This document shows, in pieces, positions 12,259 through 23,167 of a stretch of 64,000 nucleotides of DNA (within the stretch, counting starts at the first letter, position 1; every line of letters begins with the position of its first letter). A program made the position numbers and the translations under genes. The notes under the pieces are model-generated. The model had not been told where the DNA came from. It made no database searches and was given only the letters and a program-made list of their open reading frames with translations. Origin of the DNA: Piper betle. Its lineage: Eukaryota > Streptophyta > Magnoliopsida > Piperales > Piperaceae. The stretch lies in the NCBI GenBank assembly GCA_033002965.1, contig JAURVB010013853.1:62001-126000 (forward strand), read 5' to 3'.

Positions 12259-12862
12259 TGTTGAGAAAAATCCCCTAAATTGGAGATCAACAATAGCGAA
12301 CACACAATTTTGGGAAAATAATACCTGAGAAATAAAATAAAACAAAAAACCAAAAGAACACAGAGATTTAACGTGAAAAACCCTCCTTCAATCGAAGTAA
12401 AACCACGAGCAACAACGAACAATTCACTACTTCAACCAAAGATTACAGTCATCAAATATATAGCGATCTACAAGAAGATTACTCACACACCCTATACTAT
12501 TGAGATTATAAGATTTTACCTCTCTCTCAATACTCCGTATAAGATAAACTCGTGAATATTTTTCCCTCTTCTTTTATCTCTATATATCTCTCTATCTCTC
12601 TTTTTCTTGTCTTTTCTTCTGCTTGTCTTGTTTCTGGAATGAGGCAAATGAGATCCATATTTATAGAGATAGTTTGAGGCTCTTCATCTCCAATGGAAAA
12701 ACTAACAGACACTTCTGTTGATATTCCGAGATTGCTTTGAGACCCTTCAACCTCCATGGAAAAACTAACAGTCACCACTGTTGATATTCCGAGATTCCTT
12801 TAGTATTCCGAGTGTGACAATGGGCTACACATCATTAATATTCATAATAACAAATATTAACA
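12259..12862 (-). mobile_element. Solo LTR (copia-like) inserted into the copia fragment
   Basis: The segment starts TGTTGAGAAAAATCC and ends AAATATTAACA, giving TG..CA ends, and is flanked by CTGCA (12254-12258) and CCGCA (12863-12867), 4 of 5 identical. It separates two collinear parts of the same copia pol fragment, so it is a nested insertion. Internal GTGAAAAACCCTCCTTC is the kind of motif often seen in copia LTR regions. A near-duplicate unit of about 60 bases occurs at roughly 12680-12800, each copy containing GGAAAAACTAACAG and GTTGATATTCCGAGATT. Confidence 0.7.
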
Positions 12863-13060
12863 CCGCATTCATAGATAGAAGAATAAGGAACTAGAGACCA
12901 TGTTTGTTTTTTCAAAAGAGAATTGACCTCTTTAAGCATAGCTTTCTGCCAATGGGTGCCTTTACGAGATAGGATAACTAGTAAAGAAAAGTACTCTCAG
13001 TTTCCTGCTACCATCCATGCTGCCAGTTATCATGTGGTGAGTGTGACCTGTAGGTGGGGC
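12863..13060 (-). pseudogene. Second part of the copia pol remnant
   Basis: The minus strand encodes RKGTHWQKAMLKEVNSLLKK followed by QTWSLVP, the conserved start of the copia reverse transcriptase region (usually W..AM..E...L..N.TW.LV). It is collinear with the fragment at 11574-12258 across the intervening solo LTR. Confidence 0.65.
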
Positions 13061-13421
13061 AGAAAGTGGAGGAGCTTCAGAATTGGAGGACGAGGGAGCA
13101 CTAGAAGGGGTTGGGGAAGGATTAGTAGGCCGGAGAAGTCATTGGAAGGGATTGTGGGAGTGGGTTCAGCTGGGCGAGTTGACTCTAGAAAATGATGACT
13201 TCATAATGTCTTTTAACATCTGTTGGATGCTCCTTTATGCATGTAATGCTTTTTTTACCTCATTTAAATCGCTTAGTTAGTTGGTAGAAAACAGATTATT
13301 TATGTATATGCTAGAATAAAATGGTTTTTGGTATAGTAATTCTTCCATTTTTGATAGGTAAAATACCATTTTTTGTAGCATTGGTGATTCTCTGAGTTTG
13401 AAATAGTTCATTTATATTTTG

Positions 13422-14941
13422 ATGGTGTGGGAAATGATTCAGGCCGAAAAAGAGCCTATTTTAAACAGTTTCCAGTACGCTACCATTCTATCTCATAGCT
13501 GTTTGGAACGGGCACTGGGCTTTGTGCTTGCTAACCTTCTTCAAAATCCTAATCTATTGGAAACTCAATTGATGGATATATTTGAAGATTTTATTATATG
13601 GGATAGAAGCATAAAACGCTCGATTCGATTGGATCTTCAGGTGATATCTGCTGCTTGATAACCAAAACGAGTCATTTGATTAATGCAAATGTTTTGTATT
13701 CAGGCATATAAAAATAGAGATGGGCATATCCTGCTTGCCTTGAGTATAGATGGGCCTTGTTGTATCTTAAGGTTTGTCTAGTGTCCTTGTTTTTTAAGGG
13801 TTTTTATTCTGGTCTCAAATGAAGGATATACAACCAGTAAGAGCTCATTCTTTGTTTCTTGGATATAATAATGAAATGAAGCATTGCAACCTCGTTAAAG
13901 ACATTGACTAAATTACATATGCATGTGTAGGGGTACCATTCCTTGCAATCATATCGTGTTGCACATGCCCTGTGGAGAAAAGGGCGGTGCAAAGTGCTTG
14001 CATTGGCATTGCAGAGCCTGGAAGGGGAGCAGCACGGTATAAATTGCAGCCATTGGCTGGAGTTGTGATTGGATTTTGTCCTGAATCCTGATAATCATGC
14101 CTTGCTGACACCAATGACGAGGACTTGCTGCGACAAATCTGAGTCCTCTGTGAGAACTTTCCAATCATTAAAGAGGAAGGCGATTTTTTTTTCGTAGGAA
14201 ACAGGAGAATATTAGTACGTTGACGAGTAAGATTTTGGAATTATATAAGTTGTGAATCGACTCCGGTTTTTCCTTGGGTGGAGGTGGTGGTCCAAACCAT
14301 TTTGGCCAACTCAAGGGGACAAGGATGCAGTCTATGAGATTGTTCAGTCTCTGATGTTTGTTTTTATGTTCCTCGCTGACCTGTGTGTACTAGTAGTTGC
14401 AGATGTGGTATTTTCTTCACTATGTTGCATTCACTGAAAATGGTTTGACGTGTATTATTACCTTCCATGTATGTCATTAATATAGATGCAGTATGATGTC
14501 AATCCCTGTAACAAGGAGTCAATGAGATCATTGTTGTCTCTTTCAGCCGCAAAAATTGGTGATGGAGTGTTATTCGATCATGGAACTGGATTAGTGATTG
14601 GTGTGACTGCTGTAGTAGGGAATTGGGTTTCATTAATGCAGGTGAGTATCCAAGGTACAGTATCTTTCAATCATTTTCCACTACCCGCTATACTGAGTGT
14701 TGTATAGCATGTAATATCCTGGTTTTATGTTCAACTTCTGTATAAACAATTGCTTGATATATTTGTTGCCTACCGGACTCTACCATCCAACCTTCTTGTT
14801 ATGGGACCCGCTTTCTTTAAGATCACTTTTTGAGAATAACCGATCTTCCTGCTTTGAGCTACTATTCTAGGCAATATCAGAGTAGATGAAGGAGCTATTG
14901 TTGCTGCTGGCACTATGGTGCTCAGAGATATTCCTCCTCGA
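13422..14941 (+). pseudogene. Serine acetyltransferase-like gene, degenerate
   Basis: Serine acetyltransferase makes O-acetylserine for cysteine synthesis. Five collinear blocks match the family. 13422-13640 is the N-terminal helical domain (MVWEMIQAEKEPILNSFQYA, ILSHSCLERALGFVLANLLQ, then SIRLDLQ at a donor). 13704 onward encodes AYKNRD. 13943-14017 encodes LQSYRVAHALWRKGR and KVLALALQS. 14547-14640 encodes AKIGDGVLFDHGTGLVIG and NWVSLMQ at a donor. 14861-14941 encodes ATILGNIRVDEGAIVAAG. The segment between SLMQ and ATILGN (usually GVTLGGTG and following, part of the left-handed beta-helix) is missing, as is the segment carrying the conserved DIHP motif. The blocks are not joined by consistent splice sites. 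A decayed copy is most likely; a working gene with unrecognised exons is less likely. Confidence 0.72.
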
Positions 14942-16420
14942 AGGTATATTATTCGGAGGGTTGCTATACGAATGACCAAGCCAAGTTCACTTTATACTTG
15001 AACTTGATTCAAATAGTTCAAAATTCGTTCGAACTCGACTAAGTTAGAAAAATTTTTGAGTATATATATTCGAAATCAACTCAAATATTTCTAATACCAT
15101 TCGAGCTTGACCCAAGCTCAAATATATTTAAATTATTAAATTTTAAAAAGTTCGAAACTAACTCGTTTGAAAGCTTAAAACCATTTTATTTAGGAGCTCA
15201 AAACCAACCCTGTTGGGAGCTCAAAACTAACTTATTTAGGAGTTTGAAACCGGCTTGTTTGGGAGCTCGAAATTAGTTCGATCATAAGTTTAAAAGTAGC
15301 TTGTCTGAGAGAAATTATAGAGATTAAAATGTAAAATGCTTAGAAATGTAAAACCAAAATTGAAAGAAAACTATCAAAAGTCTATATTTTATAACCTTCA
15401 TCCATATTTAGATAACTTTTATCGAGCCTTCATCCCAGGAAAAAAAATTAACAGATGTTATCCATTGTGATAGATTAAATAAAAAATAAATTTTGTAAAA
15501 AGAATAAATATATTATAATATTCTTGCTAGATTAAATATAAAAACCTTTAAACTAATCATCCCAATAAATAAAGTTTATGGGTGTATTCTAATAACTACC
15601 AACACCATAACAACTAACAGAAGTAGATAATAAAATTTTAAACATACTTTGTCTTTGAATATGCGATGCAAAAGTAAACCAATAAAAGTAAATATTAAAG
15701 AACTCTATTTCACTTTTGGATTTGAAAAATTGAATATATAAATTAGGATATAGTTGTACTTCAATTTACTACATAAATAATATCATAACATCAATATATA
15801 GAAATAATCTAAAAACACAATCATGCCAAGACAAATAAGAAGAGATAATATTCACTATGAAATAGCAAGCACTTAGGAGTAACATGTACAATCTAAATCA
15901 TTACCTGAGTCATCCTTCTTATCATCCTCATCCTCATTCTCTTCACAATATTGTGGACGTAGTCAATCTTGAGCATAAATTAAAGTTTCAATTGTGTTTG
16001 GTTTCAAGCTGCTATGATAATCAATAATAACTCTCACCATATTAAAAGTAGATTTTAATACCATTGAAGAAAGTGGAATTGCTAAAATATCATTTGTTAT
16101 GACCCTAAGGTTTAATATTTCAATGAAGTAGTTTTTCAATAATCCAAAACATCAAAATGCACTCCATGATTAACTTAATTCTTTGTTCTTCAAGACTCTA
16201 AGCCTGATTTGATTAACTTGCAACCCTTTATACAATTTAATCACCCATCATGATTACCTCACAATTATCTACACAAAGCATCTAAGGTTTCGAATCATTC
16301 TTTATTCACGACATCATCAAGTATTTATCATCAACAACATTTTCAATTTATTTAATTCAATTTCATAATTGCTTCAAAGCATCCCTATTCAAATCAATAT
16401 ATTTCATCCTCTCAATTTCA
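14942..16420. other. AT-rich stretch with GAACTCG-type repeat
   Basis: From about 15000 to 15310 the sequence is rich in TTCGAACTCGAC, GAGCTC and GTTTGAAACCG motifs like the repeat around the solo LTR at the left end. The remainder has no recognisable gene. Confidence 0.5.
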
Positions 16421-17516
16421 TCATGCAATGATATTTATGATATTCGAGAGCCTCCTAGGGTCTATTTGGCGAGGGACAAGGGTGAGGGTGGTTGTGCATG
16501 CAGGTAGGGTAGGGTGAGGGTGAAGGAGAGAGTCTGGCTGGGGTGACAATCGACCAATGACAACGGCAACGTCATCATCAGTGAATGCATCAAACAGGGT
16601 TGATGAGGCATGTGGTGAGGGCTCAACTAAGGGAAAGATAGGAAGGAGTGAGCAAGGCAGAGGAAAGGGAAGGTTGGCGAGGAAGGACCTGACCGAACAG
16701 CAGCGACTGGTGGCGGCGGTGAGGCCAGTGGTGCTCCAAGAAAATAGGCCCGACAATGAACATAGGATGAATGTGAGAGAAAATGGAGGAGGAAGGATGA
16801 GGGATAAATGAGGGTGAGGCAAGAAGGTGGCAGCGCTGGATGGTGAGCGCAACCAAAGTGACATGTAGCAGTGGCAAACATGGTAAGGAGAAGGAAGACG
16901 GTAGAGGAAGGAGGAGTCAGAGGCGACAATCGGGCAGCCGTGGTCGTAGTTAGCTGGCGTGGTGAGGGACATTGAAGTCACTGGTGGTGGGGGTCAGCTG
17001 AAGGGCGAGGTGTCAGTTGGTGGGGTGGTGATGTGGAGTGTACGTCGGGTAGTTGAAGGGTCGGGAAGAAACACAGGGGTAGTTTTATAATAAAACTTGA
17101 CTTGTTCTCGACTCGAGTCAATAATAATAAATAAATTCAAAAAAATATAAAGTAAAAAAATATCATAAAATAAAATAATAATTTCTTAATTCTGAATGAC
17201 ATGTTCTAATCTTACCAACCCACTCATTAACAATAAATAACATGTCCTAATGCGATGGACGACCTAAAAATAATTCTACGGTCCACTATATAAAATAAAA
17301 AACTGATATACTATTGTATATTCTGATAACTCATTTTTTTCTTACTATGCTACTTACGTTATCATCGTATACTTGGGTCAATGTGACCCCTCATGGCTTA
17401 TACATGAAGCCGGCTTCGGCTCAATGCACATATTTTGAACCTGACTTAACTCAAATTGACAGTTGAACTGACCGGTTCATAAGTATAAAACTTTGATTTG
17501 GATCATGGGATTTACA
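16421..17516 (-). repeat. Decayed fragment of the gypsy-type LTR (right-hand part)
   Basis: A purine-rich, GC-richer block (about 16440-17060) is followed by TCGACTCGAGTCAATAATAA, TGACATGTTCTAATC, CGTTATCATCGTATACTTGG and an end at GGGATTTACA. This is the same order as in the solo LTR at 3780-4930. The long open frames here are biased composition only. Confidence 0.6.
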
Positions 17517-17544
17517 CGTGCTGTGAAAACTCTGGAGAAACACA

Positions 17545-17890
17545 TATGCATGCAAGGGTGGTTTTGTAAATAAAATTTAACTCACTCTCGACTCGATTCA
17601 ATAATAATAAAATAAATACCAAAAATATAAAATATAATATAATAAAATCCAATAAAATGCGATACACCTAAAAATCAGTCTAATAGCATGCTCTAACTCT
17701 ACCAACCCACTCAAAATAGTAGCTAACACATCCTAACACGCTAAACGACCTCAATCTAATTCTACGATCCACTATATATATATATATATATAATGCATAT
17801 TATCTTATTTTCTGATAACTCATTTTGCTACGGTCTTAGAGATGTTATGATCATATACTTAGGCATGACCCTCATGACTCATACACGCGG
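17545..17890 (-). repeat. Second LTR-end fragment, tandem to the previous one
   Basis: The order TCGACTCGATTCAATAATAA, AGCATGCTCTAACTC, TTCTACGATCCACTATAT, TTCTGATAACTCATTT and CATGACTCATACACG repeats the right-hand part of the LTR. It contains a TA microsatellite at about 17772-17792. Two LTR ends in tandem suggest a nested insertion or unequal recombination. Confidence 0.55.
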
Positions 17891-19070
17891 CCGGCCTCAA
17901 CTTACTTAAGTTCTTAAAAAATCTACTAAGCTCAAATATATTCAAAATAAGAAGCAAAGGAGTAAAGGAGTATATGATTAAAGTTGGATATTATGTATAT
18001 TATTATATTATCATTATCAAGTTGAGCTACGAGTTGATTTCGAGTCGAGTTCGAGTTATAACTGAGTCGAGTCGAACACTGCCTTGCTTGAACTCAACTC
18101 GAGCCTTGCTCAAACTCGACTCGTAAGATTTGAGTTCGAGTTAAGTTCAAGCTGAAACATTTAAATCAAGCGGGAGAGAGATGCTCTGTTCAAGCGAGAG
18201 AGAGAGAGAGTGTGTGAGCATAGTAGTAAAGCCTATTATTTATATTAAAATTTAATCTTTAATTAAAATATTTTAAATTTGATATAATTATATATAAAAC
18301 ATTATTTACATAAACTTATTTAATTTAATATCATATAATTTAATTATATTTACATAAACAAATTTTAAAAAAATATAATTTACTTATTTTTTTAATCATT
18401 AAATTTAAATCGTTCGTATAATTACACATGTAATATTAAAGTAAAGAAAACACCCCAAAAAATTACTTGATATTTTTTAAAGGATAGACACATTTCAACT
18501 ATTGTAAATATAGTTTTGTTTAAATTTATCCAGTAATGTATATTATCAAAATTCTGAATATTTTATTTCGATGTCGTTATCTGAAATATTTGGGCCGTTT
18601 AACTCAGGACGGGACTCGGCTAAAATGTGTTAGCCTGATCCACCGGTCAAACTGTCAAATGAACCGGCTTTGATCGGGTCAATCAAAACTCGGCCAACTT
18701 GGTCGACGAGCAATAGCAACCCCGGTGTTCTTGACCTTGAAAAAAGAAGAAAACACCCCGTTGTTATTGTAGCCTGCACCCAAACGTGTATTCTCTCTGC
18801 GAGAACCTCGATGTCGACCGGAATCGGAGGAGTACTCAAACATGCTGCCACTCTCCGGCGGCCTGCTCCAGACCCTCGTCACCTTCAACCACCGCCCAAC
18901 CTACAACCCACTCTCTTGTCTCTCCCGCCAAAAAACAGCGTGATCTGGCTGCGTGCACCAACTGTTTGGTGAAATTTTCGTGAGAGAGCAGTCGTTGGAA
19001 GTGATGCAGGAGTCATCGAGCTAGGTAAAGAATGGTTTTAACGTACGAGTTACGATAGGGATAGGGGTAG
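17891..19070. other. Intergenic; GAACTCG repeat then unique sequence
   Basis: 17900-18170 carries the CGAGTTCGAG-type repeat; 18200-18560 is very AT-rich. From 18600 to 19000 the base composition becomes gene-like, but I recognise no protein in either strand. It may be upstream sequence of the PPR gene. Confidence 0.45.
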
Positions 19071-20527
19071 ATGCTCGGGCTATTGAAGTTGAGCCGAAGG
19101 TTTCTCTGCTCTTTTCATGCTCCAATCCAAAACCAAGCTCTCGGTAAGCTATGTGAAGTCGTTAATGGTGTTGGTGGTCTAGACGAAATGGGAGCAGCGC
19201 TCAATCAATCCCTCGTTGAAATGGCCGACGTCATCACCCCGACGCTGGTTTCCCAAGTCGTCGACTTTGCCAGCCAGTCCGACCTTCCTCCGTCTCGGAG
19301 ACTCGGACGATTCTTTTCCTGCGCACGCCAGAGAAACCCAGAGCAAGAAGAATGGAACCAGAACTTCAGCCAGTCGATACGGGTGCTTGCTAAGAAGAGA
19401 GATTTCCGGAGTAGATATCTTGATCTCTGACTTTCAGAAAGAACGTCGGATAATGGAGACCAGTACCTTCTGTTGTCTGGCAGAGGCATTGGTGAAGTCT
19501 GGTAGGGAAGATGATGCTTTGGGAATCTTCAAAAACTTGAACTAGTTCGGTTGTCCAAGAGACGCCACCGCAGTATCAGCCATCGTTCATGTTCCGTCCT
19601 CCAGAGGGCATGCTCGGACAGCGGTGCAGGGCGTTCTCTGGCACCACCGTCTTAAACGCTCGTTGCCGGTGGAGCCATGCCTCTACACGGCCCTTCTCCA
19701 TGGCTGGTGCAACCATGGCAACGTCAAGGAAGCTCGTGCAGTGCTTGAAGACATCAAATCACGAGGACTCTTCCTCGGCCTGCCTGTCTACAATGCCTTC
19801 CTCCGCTGCCTCTGCGCTAGAAGCCTCAAGTTTAATCCTTCTGCACTTGTTCCAGAGGCCAGTACTGTGGTGGCAGAGATGAGATCACTGGGTATCACTC
19901 CCACTTCGGCGAGCTTCAACATCTTGCTCTCTTGCTTGTCCAAGGTGAGGAGGGTCAAGGAAGCCTGCCGAGTTCTCGAGCAGATGCGAGGTAGTGATTG
20001 TTGCCCGATTGGATGAGCTACTACCTAGTTGCCAGGGTCTTGTACCTGACGGGGAGGATGGGCAGTGGAGATAGAGCGGCCGATGACATGGTCGCGGATG
20101 GGGTTGCTCCAGAACCGAGGTTCTACCATGGCCTGGTTGCTCTTCTATGCGGCATTGACAAGGTGGGTCATGCTCTGGGCATGCTCGAAAGGATGAAGAA
20201 GAACCTGCAATGTCCAGTTGAGTCAAGGGGAGTATTTATGGTCCGGTATATGACTTGGTGATATTCAAGCCGTGCAGGAGGGGCGAATTTGACAAGAGTA
20301 GCCAGCTCTAGGATGAGGCCACTGGCAATGGCTTTCAACTTGAGTGTTTGAGCGATGTGTTGAATTTATTGAAGACGAATGGAGAATTGAACCCAGAAAA
20401 AGTCGTAACTCCATGCAAAATGGAGAAAACCAACTCGGGGGAATACAGAAGACGAGCACAGAAGGGTGAGCACAAGCTGAAAGTAAGGAATGGAAAAAAG
20501 AGGGTGAAGAGACTTCCTGCTCCATGA
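19071..20527 (+). pseudogene. P-class pentatricopeptide repeat (PPR) protein gene with several frameshifts
   Basis: PPR proteins bind organellar RNA through tandem 35-residue helix pairs. Recognisable repeats include PCLYTALLHGWCNHGNVKEA (about 19678), FNILLSCLSKVRRVKEACRV (about 19918) and FYHGLVALLCGIDKVGHALG (about 20122). The N-terminal part begins MLGLLKLSRRFLCSFH, which could be an organellar presequence. The reading frame changes at about 19400 (before ILISDFQKERR), at an in-frame stop after FKNLN near 19543, at about 20009 (DCCP to DWMSYYLVARVLY), at about 20210 and after about 20320. Clear protein similarity continues through YGPVYDLVIF to a basic tail ending KRVKRLPAP. Five or so interruptions in one intronless gene argue for a pseudogene, although some may be base-calling errors. 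Confidence 0.75.
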
Positions 20528-21369
20528 GTTTTGTGCATGATCAACCTAGAGACCTTCACTGCTCGTGTTTCATAATCTGTATGCTTTGTTTGTACGCAGC
20601 ATGCTGATACTAGCTCTCTTGCCATGGGAGGGGAAGCTGTCTACAGAGCTTGATTTTTCTATGAAGCAAGAATATTAGAGCAAGAATCTTTGATCATAAG
20701 TCTAAACTTCACTGTTTAAATCATTTCAATATATGTCTTCTCTAGAATAATACATAACCAATCTTACAACTGTGAAAAAAAGAAGAAGAAATGAGGTGGA
20801 AAAAAAACACACCGTAAGCATTAGCTATTAAGGTAAGAAGTAACAGCTAGCTGCTTATCCCGGAGGTAGAGCTATCATATCTATCCAGACTTTATCGTAT
20901 AATGCCAACTCATAGAAACACCAAATACCACTTCAAAAGACATCTGGATGAAATCGATCAGATATGGAACTATTCTGTTCTGCTTGTTTCAAATGATTGC
21001 TAAGGCGTAGTTCACCTGTTTAGGCAGCACCAATTATCTTTTAGACCAAAACCATGACAGTCATACATGATTTTAAGTAAGCAGATTAACACAAAGTATA
21101 AATGTCTTCAACAAGAAGTATCGCGCAGGCAGTATTATAAGGAACGATCCTATAAGCTCTGTCTCTATTATATTCCTCCATGTGCATATCTTCAATTATT
21201 GAGAGACAAAAAATAATCAAATGTGTAGGCCTTGGATTTAGACCAAAATGAAAATTTGTAATGGATCACGCCACCTCATATGCGAAACAGTTAAGAGGAT
21301 GTCAACTAGATATAATTCGAGAGAGAATCACAAAATTGGAGCCTTCGTCAACTAGTACTAGTAAGTAAG
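20528..21369. other. Intergenic
   Basis: I see no gene or repeat terminus; this separates the 3' ends of the PPR and CUE-type pseudogenes. Confidence 0.45.
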
Positions 21370-22700
21370 AATGTTTTACTTCCAGTGTTCTTAATTGCTT
21401 CTGATACTGAGATAACAACTGCTTCAATTGTTGAGCCTCTTCATGTTTCTAGTCAATTTCTTTCTGGCGCTCATGTCGAATTGCAACTGCACGCTCGAGA
21501 ATAATATTACCCCGAAGGAGTACTTCAAGTTGCTCCTTTAACATTAAATTCTCCTGAAAACATTGAAATGGTGAATGGGTATCACTAGCAGAGAACCAAA
21601 TAAATTGAGAGAACCTTTTGACAAGTTTTGTGATGCATCAACTCTTTTACAAGCCATGATGGTCTTTTCAGGAGCTTGAAGAAGTCTTGAAGCTCGTGAG
21701 CGTGCATCATTTATATCAGATCATTTCTCTGACAAGAAGTTCCACCCATTCAGAACCATCACTAGGGAGTTGTTTGTCTATGGCAAATTTGTAGTCTGAT
21801 TCATCAGAAACCATGCTACCTCTAACCAATCCCCGGCAAAGAGGTAACATGAGTTCCTATATTATTGTTGGCTTACCCCTATACAAAAAGCTCATATTTC
21901 AACGCATTTTCTACTCGTCTAAGTCATAATTGTCCTGAGCTTTCTTACTAGAAAATGAACAAAATTGATGAACAATACGATTAAAACGTGTTTGATTGAG
22001 CATTGATAAAAATAAGTCATTCTTAAGTTAACGTACCCTAGGATTTTTTACTCAAAACTCTTCTTCCTAAACAAACCTTCCCTGTCCTTCCCCACACTCC
22101 CTCATCCTACATTAAGTTTTCCTCGAATTACCGCATCCCTTACACACTTACACAATTAAAACAAAAAGAATTCCAACAAAATGATATTGAATGATAAGAT
22201 TGAACCTATTCTCTCCGTTCCGCTGTCGGTGCTAACATCAAGGAATGAAATATTTGTTCCAGAAGATCCTAGGGAAAGTCCCTGCAAGTTTCTGAAAAAA
22301 AGCCGAGTCCAAATCATTTCCACCAGCTTCAAACGTTTGCTCGACAAGCTGAAAATTCAACATAAAGACAATCCTTAACAAAGGTACTATGTATTAATAA
22401 AAATGCAAAAACAACTGATCCGGGTATATAGACAACAATAATAATTCAAAACAAATGCAATAATAGCCTATGAGCATTTATCTAGTTTTATCAATCCATA
22501 AACAGGAATTTTGATCATACATATCCTAAGCAATGGGTATGAAGAATGAAAACAGACAACATGCATATTTTTTTAAAAAAAAAACAAGAAGAGCAGACCT
22601 TGTGGTCCATGTCGGGGAAGAGGGAGAGGAGGTGGTGAAAGAGGGGACGGGGAGGAAGAGGAGCGGAAGCATGGATGTTTGGAGTTATTTTGTTAAACAA
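21370..22700 (-). pseudogene. CUE-domain (ubiquitin-binding) coiled-coil protein gene, broken
   Basis: Four collinear minus-strand blocks match a plant family of CUE-domain proteins with a C-terminal coiled coil. 22600-22700 gives HHLLSLFPDMDHK at a donor (first half of the CUE domain). 22250-22346 gives LVEQTFEAGGNDLDSAFF (second half). 21610-21830 gives QLPSDGSEWVELLVREM, then a stop, then DARSRASRLLQAPEKTIM. 21400-21560 gives ENLMLKEQLEVLLRGNIILE, then AVAIRHERQKEID, a stop, and HEEAQQLKQLLSQYQK. CUE domains bind ubiquitin. In-frame stops after REMI and after QKEID, and degraded joints, show the copy is not functional. Family identity rests on remembered similarity of the coiled-coil end, not on a search. 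Confidence 0.7.
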
Positions 22701-23167
22701 ACAATTTGGTAATGCTGAATGCAGTTATCCATGATGGACATCTCTCCATAAATAGATTAAATTAAATTTGTCTTGACGCTTCATACGACATGAAAGTTTA
22801 ATATGAAATTTAGATCGAAGTCAACTGCAGCAAATGCACGTGTGTTTGTTTCTACTCCACTCAAAATTTAATAATTTGTAGGAAAAATTATAGGCCCGTA
22901 TGCAAAAGATGATTTAATACATAAATATATATTATTAGCTCAGCCAATCTAAGATTGACGTTTTTTGACGGGGCTTGGAAGCTCTAATTAATCCCTAAAA
23001 TATAAAACGCGAGTAAGGTATTACTGATACTAATTAATCCATAATTGGGGCTTCTTTCTTTCTTTCTTCCTTTCTTCTCCCTCAAAGCCTGCCATCGTTT
23101 TTATCCTCTCTCCATTTGCTTGCTTGATTGATTGATTGTATCGGCTGTGTGCATTGTTTTGGAGTCG

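Noticed and set aside
16421..16981. 186-codon minus-strand frame
   Set aside because: It lies in a decayed LTR block and has no recognisable domain; overlapping frames are equally long.
18630..18983. Overlapping frames of 65-100 codons upstream of the PPR gene
   Set aside because: They occur on both strands with no family similarity; probably flanking sequence.
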